From positions 48,323,813 through 48,387,812 of the forward strand of contig OY998176.1 in NCBI GenBank assembly GCA_963921935.1: DNA of 64,000 nt, read 5' to 3'. Both the position numbers and the translations under genes were made by a program. Below are positions 45,463-55,177 of this stretch, piece after piece; position 1 is the first letter of the stretch, and each line of letters begins with the position of its first letter. The notes below the pieces were generated by a model that made no database searches, was not told the origin of the DNA, and was given only the letters and a program-made list of their open reading frames with translations. The DNA comes from Galeruca laticollis. Its lineage: Eukaryota; Arthropoda; Insecta; Coleoptera; Chrysomelidae.

Positions 45463-46641
45463 TTATTAATTTACGTAGGATAACATACTGATGCTTCCTT
45501 CCGTCTTAAATCGTAGCTCATGTTACCAAATTGCCAAATGCGACGAATCGACTTTGTTTTTGGGTTGTTTGTTGAGGCACTATTAGGATAGGCAGCAAGA
45601 TTTGTCGCATTGTTTTTAAAACTGGTTGTCTAATTTATCGACAAAAATATGTGCCAGTCTTACCGTTTTTGTGTAGGCACATAAAAAGCGAAAAACTATA
45701 ATTAGCAACTTCTTACTTGTTTTCGGATGTTTCTTCAACAGTTGTTTAACTAGCTAACTACACTAACCTTTTTGGTGCACTTTAATTGTTATATATATTC
45801 CATTTCATCACAAACTTTTTATCGCTAACATCCTTTAAAGCATCGGTTAACGGTATCTTCTCCCCTATATTCAATCAAATCGACGGAATACCTCAAGGCT
45901 TTATACTCAGCCCCACTCATAGTTGAAATAAAATTAAGCTTGTGAAAGGTAACAATAGAAATATTTTCAAGTTAAGGATATTTACCTACTGTAGAAATGT
46001 TCTTTTATTAATGATGTTCTAGTTGATCCCGATAAGAAGAACACAAATTAGATTAAAGAATACACTCTCAATTAACTGCTATATTTGCTTCAAAGCTCTT
46101 GAATTATTCTAGGGACCTTATTGATATATTAGGAGCAAAGCGTGGAGACATTTTAGTACTGAGATACTACGTGGATTCTATAGTTTTGATAATACACATT
46201 AATCCTATCTAGTTGGTTTTCTTGTAGGGTATTTCTAATTGATAATCGACTGTTCTACTGCGGTGGATTCCATGTGCATTTATAGAATATGTATGTTAAA
46301 TACGCATTCATCTACAAATTGTGTATGCACTATTTGGTTTGATTCTAAATCTAAGGAGTCAAGATTATGTTACTATAAATAATGTACATTTTGATATATA
46401 TATTTGCGAATTTCCATTTTAAAACTATCTTGTTAAATTTAATTTCAATTTAAAGTACGAGAATCTAATTGAATGTATTACCCAAAACCTAGAACTTATA
46501 AAATTTCTGGGGTTTTATCAAAAAAGGTGTGTTTTGCTGGGGTGATATTTTATGTTTAAGTATTTGTATGCTTGTAAAAACAGTAGAAAGTTATAAAAAT
46601 ATAGCTTTTGAAAATCTACAAATTTTAAAATTATTTTTCAG
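45463..46641. other. iav intron before the S5/pore exon
   Basis: No gene was recognised over 1.2 kb. Confidence 0.4.
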
Positions 46642-46858
46642 GGCTGTTCGCTTAACCGGACCTTTCGTAACAATGATATATAGTATGATAACAGGGGATA
46701 TGTTAACTTTCGGAATTATTTATACAATAGTTCTCTTCGGATTTTCGCAATCATTTTTCTTCTTATATAAAGGATTTCCTGGAGTAAATTCTACATTATA
46801 TTACAGTTATCCTACTACTTGGATGGCTTTGTTTCAAATTACGTTAGGAAACTATGAT
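46642..46858 (+). CDS. iav: iav exon: S5 and pore helix
   Basis: The largest visible exon (217 nt). It encodes RLTGPFVTMIYSMITGDML and the S5 helix, then an extracellular turret and the pore segment ending TTWMALFQITLGNYD. The LG-x-Y-D sequence sits where the TRPV selectivity filter lies. The donor is GTAAGT and the following intron is 16.8 kb. Confidence 0.92.
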
Positions 46859-47269
46859 GTAAGTAAGTAAGGTTATTTATTCATATAAACAAACCGTATA
46901 AAACCTTCTGTTTTAAACAATTATTCACAATGCACCATAAGAGCTGAGAAATGATCAAATTCCAACTGGAAAGTTGATTAAACGGAAATTGTAGTCATTC
47001 GGTTTTTGTTATTTTCAACTTTCAAAATGTAGAATTGAAATGTTGATAACCAAGGTATTGTTTTGACATCATGATCATACATTTTTTAAGATGAAAAGAC
47101 TAATGATCCACTCTGATGTTCAACGATTTGAATCATTTTGTATATGTTGAAAAAAGTAAAAATAAAGTAGCCCACTATTTTGAATATTTTCCATAAACCT
47201 GCATAATATATATTAGCCTGTACATTTCTGGTGAAATGATTCTCGCTCCTTCTTGGAGCTCTAGGATTC

Positions 47270-47580
47270 CTTTATTGCGGTGAATCATACCGCCTTGTTA
47301 TTTGGTGTCTCCTTTTCTTCACAGTTTTTTGTGTTTTTTTGCCTTGTCTACAATTTCTCTCCACATTTTCCTGTCCTGTCACAGTTTATTCCAGTTTATG
47401 ATTTCAAGAGGTTTAATGTCCTCAATTATTTGATTCCCCCATCGTTCTTTTGGCATTCACCTTGGTCTTGCTGTATGTGGGGTCCATGCAATGATTTTTC
47501 TTATTAGCTCCTCTGGTTGTCGGCGATGAATGTGTCCCCACCCCCGTAGTCTTTGGGCTTTAACTACATTAACGATATAT
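47270..47580 (-). pseudogene. LINE C-terminal domain (RTE/CR1-like)
   Basis: The minus strand reads VVKAQRLRGWGHIHRR, PEELIRKIIAWTPH, PKERWGNQIIEDI and DRKMWREIVDKAK. The RL.W.GH...R and W...V..A pattern is the usual tail of RTE/CR1-type ORF2 proteins. It is probably the end of the same LINE whose start lies at 48640-49677, with RT missing. Confidence 0.65.
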
Positions 47581-48014
47581 TCTCCTTCTAGTGCCACCTA
47601 ACGTTATTCACACTAGGATTCTTCAACCTCAAACTCGGTACATATTTGCGCTTTTAGGCGTTGCGGTAACGGGGGTCCGTTGTTCGAAGACTAAATAAAA
47701 TATAAAAGAGCGCCAGGCAATCTTGTCTCCAGACAACTACCTACACACGTTTTCCCACCCTAAGACTACCATATAGGTGGAGAAATAAAAGACAGATGTC
47801 ACTTACCCAAGTTTAAGTTTAATAAATGACTTAGTTTTGTCAAGTAAATCTTACAAAGTCCAGATAGTACCACTACTACGTACAAGTGTATCATAAAATT
47901 ACAAAACTTACAAGAAATTTCCCCAAATGTCCTAAAATCCCGAAAATCCTAACCACAATTTTTCATAGGTAAGTGAAGTCCCCGTCGATTGAATGATATG
48001 CAAAATAAATATAT

Positions 48015-48017
<3 letters not shown>

Positions 48018-48055
<38 letters not shown>
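48018..48055. repeat. (AT)n microsatellite
   Basis: About 19 uninterrupted AT units. Confidence 0.97.
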
Positions 48056-48062
<7 letters not shown>

Positions 48063-48209
48063 TCCCAATCAAAAATATATATCCCGTACCTTTAAAACCA
48101 ATGTATCCCTCCCCAGTAGTAACTCAATCCCTGAGTACCACAATTTGTGCGAAAGAGTTATGACAGGCTGTATCCTCAAGTGCCCAATGGCACTTAAAAG
48201 TCCTGTAAA

Positions 48210-48475
48210 TTCCTCTAATAAAATCCTATATAGGTAAAATCCTATATAGATAAAATCCTATATAACCCCCTAGTAAAATCCAATAATTCCCCCCAAGTAA
48301 AATCCTATAAACCCCCATAGTAAAATCCTATATAACCCCCCTAGTAAAAACCTATAAACCACCCTAGTAAAATCCTATATAACACCCCAAGTAAAATCCT
48401 ATAAATCCCCTAGTCAAATCCTATATAACCCCCCAAGTAAAATCCAATAATTCTCCCTAATTAAAATCCTACGTT
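48210..48475. repeat. Minisatellite, ~22-28 bp units
   Basis: About ten to eleven units built on TAAAATCCTATA, separated by C-rich links such as ACCCCCTAG or CCCCCAAG. Units vary in length and alternate between CCTATATAA and CCTATAAA forms. Confidence 0.9.
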
Positions 48476-48639
48476 ACAGCCTGGATTGTTTGTTGGGTAT
48501 GAATATGTACAAACCACTATTTACATACAAATGAAATTTCTCAAACGAGTACTCAATTACCTGATGAAAATGAGAAAACTGTATACTTGAGTCTCGAATA
48601 TGCTATAGGGTTAAATCAATACAGTATACCATACGTATC

Positions 48640-48935
48640 TATGGCACAGAATAACATTTCTTCTTCATTTTCCGTGGGTGCGTATGCATTGATAATAGTT
48701 ATGTTAGCTTGTTTATGTTTGATTCTTATGAGTGGAAGTCTTCCGTTGATTGATTTAAATTCTATTATTTTAGCTCTAAGGTTTTGAGCTACTAAAAATC
48801 CTGTTCCATTTCGTCCTTATTGTTTTTCTCCTTAATAGTAAAATGTGTAGTTTTTCTTCTCTATTGCAGCCTCATCTTTCCATCTTATTTCTTGTAGAGC
48901 CAGAATATCTATATCATATTTTTCATTTCTCTCGA
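48640..48935 (-). pseudogene. LINE APE-type endonuclease fragment
   Basis: The minus strand reads YDIDILALQEIRWKDEAA, where the ALQE motif holds a catalytic Glu. After frame changes come GRNGTGFLVA and RAKIIEFKSINGRLPLI and ITIINAYAPTE (NAYAPT motif). It stops before the later catalytic blocks. Confidence 0.75.
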
Positions 48936-49045
48936 AATTTCTTCCAGTTTGCCTGGCATCAATAATGTCCTGTTCCTTGGTGTGTTTTTAATTTTAGTTT
49001 GGGTATTATTCCTATTCACCTTTTTCTTTGCCTGGTCATCTTCAT

Positions 49046-49677
49046 TTATTCCTGCCGTGCTCCCGGTTTTAATACGTTTTTTTTATTTGTTTTTATTATT
49101 TTTGTAGATTGTTCTTCTGAGTGTCCTTCTGGGGATCGCATGCTAGCGGACCTCTTTCTCTCATCCTGAGTTTCGTTATCTGTTCCCCTACCTTGCTGTA
49201 AGTCTGTTAATTTATAGTCTTTCCGATTTATATACAATCTGTTGTAAATCAGTTTCACTCTTTGTCCTCTGTCTCTTGCCCCTTTCATGTACCTGATTAA
49301 ATTCTTTCTCTGCTGTAGTATATCTTTCGGATAATCTTCGTTGATGTATATTGTTGTCCCTTTTAACTTATTTGCTTCTTCTAGGATATCCATTTTCTTA
49401 TCCCAATCTTTCATTTCCACCAAAACAGATCTTTTTTATTATTTCCACCAATTCTCCTGAATTCAATTAAATCGGTTTTTACGCCAATCGTGCTGTTCAC
49501 TTTACTAATAATGTTCTTTAGTTTATTTTCCAACAGTATCTTGCTTTCCTGTTCCTCCTCCATGATTCCATGTATTATAACATTTTTCTTCCTTAGACTC
49601 TTTTCAATCTGTATGATCTTTTCATTTAAATATTCCATTTCTCCTCTCCAGTGAACATTTTCCCTTTTTAACTGCAT
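49046..49677 (-). pseudogene. LINE ORF1: coiled coil and RRM-like
   Basis: The minus strand begins with a charged coiled coil (EKIIQIEKSLRKKN) followed by VIIHGIMEEEQE and LIEFRRIG, an RRM-like core. After a short overlap frame comes VEMKDWDKKMDILEEANKLK and LQQRKNLIRYMKGAR, an L1-type C-terminal domain. The tail is basic and Ser-rich. Such proteins chaperone LINE RNA. One frameshift near 49420. Confidence 0.75.
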
Positions 49678-49789
49678 ATTCTATTTCTTTAGTGGTTCAA
49701 TTTGTTTATACATCCCGTCTATTTTATTTTCAATTCCAGCATTCCTTGCATCTATTTCTTCCAGTTTCTTCATTAATTGTTCCATGTCA

Positions 49790-51181
49790 GACAAGTTTCG
49801 TGTCTCGAGTACAATGTACTTAGTTCGACCTACAATTCACACACGAGGTAACTTAGCTTTCAGAAATTATCCTCGGGCCAAGTCTGTCTTTTTGCTGGTT
49901 GGAATTAAATTCCTTATCCTTACGTTAATTACTCGACTGATAAGTTTATTCACAGGTTATGGATTTTAACATTAATGAAATTTTCATAGCAAAAAAGCAG
50001 TTCGTTGCTTTACTCACCCTGCGCTATTTAGCCGATGTTATTATGAAATTTACTGTCTCGACCCTTACTTCCTGGAATCTACTTTCATTTAAAAACAGTG
50101 ATGTTATTATTCTTATAGATATTTTGTGTTTTCAATTTTTTGGCGTTATTTTCCACAGTAAATCTTTGAATTCAGCACTCACTATAATTCCTGCTTGTTC
50201 CGTACAGCGGCCAGGACCGTAACCACCCTGCCACCAAACCTGCATAAGGGTTAATAAAATTAAAGTTTTGAAAAGACAAATTTTGAACATCAGATCTGAC
50301 GATTCTTTTGTATGGAAATATTTTGTTAAATAACTAAAAAAAATTCAAGTTGTTGAAAAAATTGTAATCAACTTTGTTTTTAAAGGACGTTAAAAATATT
50401 TCAAGTGAAACTGTTTTGAAGTCATTAGCATAATAATTAACAGTGATATAATAAAAATAAAATACGTTATTAAATTTTTCGAAAAATAAGAACGATGCAA
50501 ATGTTAATTAATATGCTATAAATTTTGAAAATAAAATGGAATCATACTACAATATACCTAATCTAGGTATTCTATATATAGGCAAGGCTACAGAGATTTT
50601 TTCATGTAAAAATTGTTGGATGAGAACCAGCTGCGCCATTGTTTGGAAAATAGTTCATATGATGTAGTGAGATATTTTTCCCTCGATTTTATTATTTATA
50701 TCTTTGTTATCAACAATTTTATGCAAAAAATCGCCTTTTTTAGTTTTTTGCTTGTGAAATTGAAATTGTCAGGGTAATCGTGATGGCGTCAATAGGAAAA
50801 TTGCAGAGAATAAAATCCCGAAGAAAATGAGAGTTCGAACAACTCGATCGGACCGTTAATTCAGGGAAAAATCGGGAAAAACCGGCAAAAGTGCAGTTTT
50901 TTCAAAAAATCATAACTCGGCTATTTTTTTAGTTGTAGCGTGGATCCGCCGACCAGTATTAATTTTTAATATAAACTTTATATGTGCAAAAAGCAGGGAG
51001 TGTCCGATGCATAATTTTTGATCTGTGGCCAGTTGAGTTTTTTTACAATGCAATTTTCCAGCCGGCCTGAATGGTAATGTGCGATTTCAATTTACAAGAA
51101 CGATTTGGAAAGTAGAATTTTGATATTTAAAACGCTAATAAATATTTTAGAAATGAAGCTGAACATCACGAGAAATGTATA
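49790..51181. other. iav intron, no gene recognised
   Basis: It may include the LINE 5' leader on the left. 50750-51080 contains AAAAAATCATAACTCGGCTA and AAATCGGGAAAAACCGGCAA, which look like repeat sequence but show no coding or terminal structure. Confidence 0.3.
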
Positions 51182-51561
51182 TACAGGGTGTTTAATAAAA
51201 CGGCGACCCCATTGCAAAATAAGTTGGGTTCCCCAGTAAAAAAATTCGAGATACTCAAAAAAGATATGTTTAAAAGTACTCGGTATAAACTGTGTAAAAC
51301 CAGTGCCCTCTGTAAGAAGCAGATATAAAAAGAAATTTATGCGATCCGTCAGCTTCCAAAACATATTCCTACAAAGTGTCATTAAAATGTCGCCAGTAGT
51401 TTCAGCAAAATCGTAAAAAATGTATATAAGAATTATTTTTTCAACACCCTGTATCTTGAAAACGAAAGCTATTACGAAATTTTTTCACTGGGCGAACCCA
51501 ACTTATTTTGCAGTGTTCTAGCTATCCTAGCAAAGAAGTCACCTTTTTTAAACACCCTGTA
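51182..51561. mobile_element. MITE with TACAGGGTGTTTAA ends
   Basis: Left TACAGGGTGTTTAATAAAA and right (reverse complement) TACAGGGTGTTTAAAAAAGG are inverted. A second inverted pair, AAAATAAGTTGGGTTC, lies about 45 and 65 bp inside. No coding capacity. The target duplication is unclear. Confidence 0.65.
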
Positions 51562-51828
51562 GAGATGGCAGTTATTACAAAATAATCGGTTAATACCTAT
51601 ATTGTTCGATTAATTTTAACCCAAAAATAATTGTTTGATTAAATTAGTATAAAATAATCGATTACCTAATTGTATTAATATCCCATATTACTTTCTGCTA
51701 AGTTAGGATTTCCTAATGTTTTATTTGAATTCGGTTCCATAATTTGACAGATTGTGCTTGTCATACAGAGAAAATTTGATATCTACAAGGAAATATCATG
51801 AAATACGTGCGGCATTAAAGTATTACTA

Positions 51829-52006
51829 CAGTTGAATTATTGGATCTTTACCCGTGGGTCATTAATATCTGATAACATAACCGACATAATTATTAAGTGG
51901 CATCTCTTTCTATTATTAGTGAAGAACAGAACTGAATAATTTGACATTTGTCGATTATGTTATCAGATATTAGTGACGCACGGGTAAAGCTCCAATAATT
52001 CAACTG
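51829..52006. mobile_element. Tc1/mariner-type MITE, 178 bp
   Basis: Near-identical inverted ends of about 60 bp start CAGTTGAATTATTGGA. They are flanked by TA on both sides (51827-51828 and 52007-52008). The CAGT start and TA duplication fit Tc1/mariner transposition. No coding capacity. Confidence 0.82.
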
Positions 52007-52285
52007 TATATACATATATTGAGATAACAACTATTAATTGAAATAGAAGAATAATCAATTATTTTATAACAAATTAATCAAATGATATACAGTAAATCGG
52101 ATAACCGAAAACTAATCGATTATTCTTATATTTTTCTACTTGAAAGTGACCTACATAAATATAACTTCAAAATTATAAAATGCAAAGAAAATATATGCCC
52201 AGTTTTCTAAAAATGGATATTTTTATGGTTTCTTTGAGGTATTTTTTATAATTTAAATGAATTTTAATTTGAAAAGATTGAAATT

Positions 52286-52480
52286 ATGTCACCACCTAAA
52301 AGTAAAGTTTGGTTTCATTTTGAGAAAATGGACTCGGAAAAAGGGAAATGCAAATTTTGCTCAAAAGTTTAACACGCAGTAAAAACACTTCAAATATGTT
52401 TAAAAATATTAAACTAAAACATTCTAAAACGTTGATTGATAAGTTTTACCAGTCAACACCAATACTTATGTTAATATGGG
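52286..52480 (+). pseudogene. BED zinc-finger fragment of a hAT transposase
   Basis: It reads MSPPKSKVWFHFEKMDSEK and GKCKFCSK. After a stop and frame change come SNMFKNIKLKHSKTLI, giving C-x2-C and a His pair with the first His changed to Asn. This is the N-terminus of a hAT transposase; nothing of the catalytic part follows. Confidence 0.65.
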
Positions 52481-52499
52481 CGAGGATGAAACTAAAGTA

Positions 52500-53070
52500 A
52501 TAATGCAAAGGCGGTTCCAAGGAAGGGGCCATGGGGGCCTGCCTACCCCCCAGAAATCTCGTGAAAATTATACAGTAAAATCTCTTTATAACGCTTCTTT
52601 TGGTGAGTAGAGGAAAACGTGTTATAAGGGTGAAAGTGTTGCAAACAGGAAGTCATAGTTGACTAAAAAATTCATAAATAAACACGTTGCATTGCTTACC
52701 TGCACAAATTGTGAATCTAATATTCACAAATATCATTCCAATACAAATTAAGGTTTGTTCGTAATTTTGAAATTGTTCGTGAAGTTATTGCACTATTATT
52801 ATTAGATTATAGAAGCCGCGAAATGCTTTTGATTTAAATTCGAACTATCGTAATCCTGAATGATTCTAATTGTTTCATTAACGGTAATTGATTTTCGCGC
52901 AGTTAATGGCATTAAGAACACCTTTCCGAATGTGAAACTCACGTATTAAAAGTTTTTACGTATAGGAAATCCTTCACATTTCACAAGAATTATTTCGGGA
53001 ACAGGAAAGACAACTGAAGTGGTGGACAACCAACAATTAAAAATCTACTACATGAATTGTCTTTACACCC
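52500..53070. other. iav intron, no gene recognised
   Basis: The segment after the BED fragment has a C/G-rich part (about 52530-52550) but no coding signal. Confidence 0.35.
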
Positions 53071-53076
53071 CAACAA

Positions 53077-53995
53077 TTGTGTAGGTATTGGCACCGACAG
53101 TGTTGTAGTGTGATATCGCCTGAGGCAGCTGGTGCAGTATTTGAAATACAAGATGTTGCAAAACATGCATGCAGATGTCCATGTCTAAATAATGTCTTCA
53201 AATTAGTAGTATCGTTTTTTAATATTTCGGCCAAGAGGAGTCGAGTTTTAGAAATAAAACTAGGACATCAGTTAACTAGATGTTTAGTAAATGAAAAGCG
53301 CTTTGGAGTGAAAAGTACAATTACTTGTAAATGTAACATATGCGGTGTTATAAAAACACTTAGTACAACTAATGGTACGATAGCTGCGGAACTTGGATAT
53401 AAGCAGTTATCCACAGTTTTAGGTGGTGCAAATCTTTCTCCTTACACATATCTGTCGTATCAAAATGTTGTTACAAAAAACACCAAAGATATTGCGATAG
53501 AGTAGATGATTCTAGCGGGTAAAGAAGAATATAAATTAGCGGTTGAAGCTGGTGAATTAATTAACGGGGTACCAGTAATAGCTGTAGTAGTTGATGACGC
53601 TTGAAGCAAAAGGTCATATAAAAGTAATTATAATGTATTACCGGGCGTAGGTTGCATTGTAGGCGCAAGAACTCAAAAAGTGTTAAAAATAAATTTTGTT
53701 TGAAATGTAAAATATACAAATCATTGAAAAACAGTAAGAAACAGGAATCGAACCTCAACATCCATGGAAAGGAAAGTAGAATAGAAGGGTTCGATGTTCA
53801 ATGAAAATGCAATTTTTAAAGTTCGGTAAAATTATTGGCGATGGAGATAGTAGTGTTTATAAGAAATTTCGAGATTCCAAGCACGATTGTCCAAATTTCT
53901 TTATAGAAAAAATCGAGTGTCGCAATCACATTTTGCGTAATTATTGTAGTAAGTTGAGAATTTATCAAAAATCTCTAAGGAAAATGTATTTTTAA
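53077..53995 (+). pseudogene. Mutator-like (MULE) transposase
   Basis: ISAKRSRVLEIKLGHQL, NICGVIKTLSTTN, GGANLSPYTY and, after a stop at 53503, EYKLAVEAGELINGVPVI and VVVDDA lead to a stop where the family has the Trp of GGWSKRSY. SKRSYKSNYNVLPGVG follows. After a frame change come FGKIIGDGDSSVYKK (second catalytic Asp region) and KIECRNHILRNYCSKLR. The family resemblance is to insect Mutator-like transposase domain proteins. The three stops make it inactive. Confidence 0.72.
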
Positions 53996-54855
53996 AAAAG
54001 TTTTTAGCTAGTAATATAAAGAAAACAGCGGTAACTAGTCCATAAAATTAAATTTAATAAATAACAATAAATGTGTTTTAATTAATAAAGGTGGAATTAT
54101 AATATCAATTTAACAAGTAGCTATGATTTTTTTCACTTTTAAAATTCAATATTTAAAGAGGTAAATGATTTATCAGACTGCGGCCGTAAAATTGAAGACT
54201 TAACATACCCCTCCCCTCATTCTACCAATTCCACCTAAAACTGAGATTGCCTAGTTGGTTGCCTAAAACTGATTTTTATATGAACTGAAACATTAAATTT
54301 ATAAGCAAATACAGCTTAATTAACAACAAATGTGAAGGAAAATAAAAAATGGCCTCGTGGCGCCATCAAGTTTAATGAGCTCTTTCTTTTGGTCTAAAAT
54401 TTGCGTAGAAAAAGTTGAAAATGTAGCCGGAAAATGGATGATTTTTATTAATTAAGCGAAAACAAAAGCATTTTTTAAAAGATGGGTCACATAGCGCCAT
54501 GCAACTAAACGGATGGATGATATGTAGAGTGCGATCCCCCTTTCAAATTTCAAAATACGTCTTGAAAGTTTTCTAAAAATTTCATCATTTTACGCCCATT
54601 TTCATAGTACTGAACTCTAGCCTTAATGCACAACCACGGAAATACCTGCGACTCCTAAAGAGGCCAGGAAGCAAGTTATTCAGCACCCAACCCCCCGAGG
54701 AACCGCCAACGGGGAAGGTAAAGCTGAAAAGAGGCCCGGAGCATATCACTCCTCTGCAGCTACCTCGTTTTCAAGAAATATTTAAAAGATCAGAGAAGTA
54801 TGGGCTTGCTATTCAATTTAGCGCAACAGGGGTTGTTTGAGGGGGTTGACGTAAA
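53996..54855. other. iav intron, no gene recognised
   Basis: AT-rich to 54600, then a more GC-rich segment to 54780. No coding signal. Confidence 0.35.
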
Positions 54856-55177
54856 TTTTTTTGTGGTACAAATTAGTACAAATTTAGTTCTTCAATTTCC
54901 TGTATTAATTTTCATTTTTTTTCAAAGTATTCTTAATTTGGGCTTTCTAGGTTAAAATTATTTTTTGTGGTAGAAATTAGTACATAATCAGTACGAAAAA
55001 TCGTAATAGGTTTGAATTGATTCTGCCGAAATGGTTCTTCCAGCTTCACAGAGGTACCGTCAAACTTCGGCCATTTGGGGTCGCTTCGGACAACAGGTAG
55101 ACTTTTTGAATATGCATTCACAGCGGCAACAGTGTAAAATATAGCCCATATTAGTATGTTACCCAAATGTTTACAAC
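54856..55177. other. Possible left part of the pogo-type element interrupted by hAT 2
   Basis: TTTTTTGTGGTACAAATTAG occurs at about 54858 and, with one change, at about 54961. GTCGCTTCGGAC at 55080-55091 resembles the GTGACTTCGGAC motif found at 58251, 60281, 60306 and 60471. This suggests that this DNA and 57983-60500 once formed one element. Confidence 0.4.

Larger units (their letters stand above)
47590..48500. other. Segment replacing the LINE RT region
   Basis: It holds an (AT)n microsatellite and a minisatellite and no RT coding sequence. The sequence near its left edge (AACGTTATTCACACTAGGA) and its right edge (AATCCTACGTTACAG) share only short inverted similarity, so I cannot call it an insertion. 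Confidence 0.4.

Noticed and set aside
48210..48475. CRISPR-like array of short repeats
   Set aside because: The units are contiguous with variable C-rich links, not constant repeats with unique spacers, and this is a eukaryotic genome.
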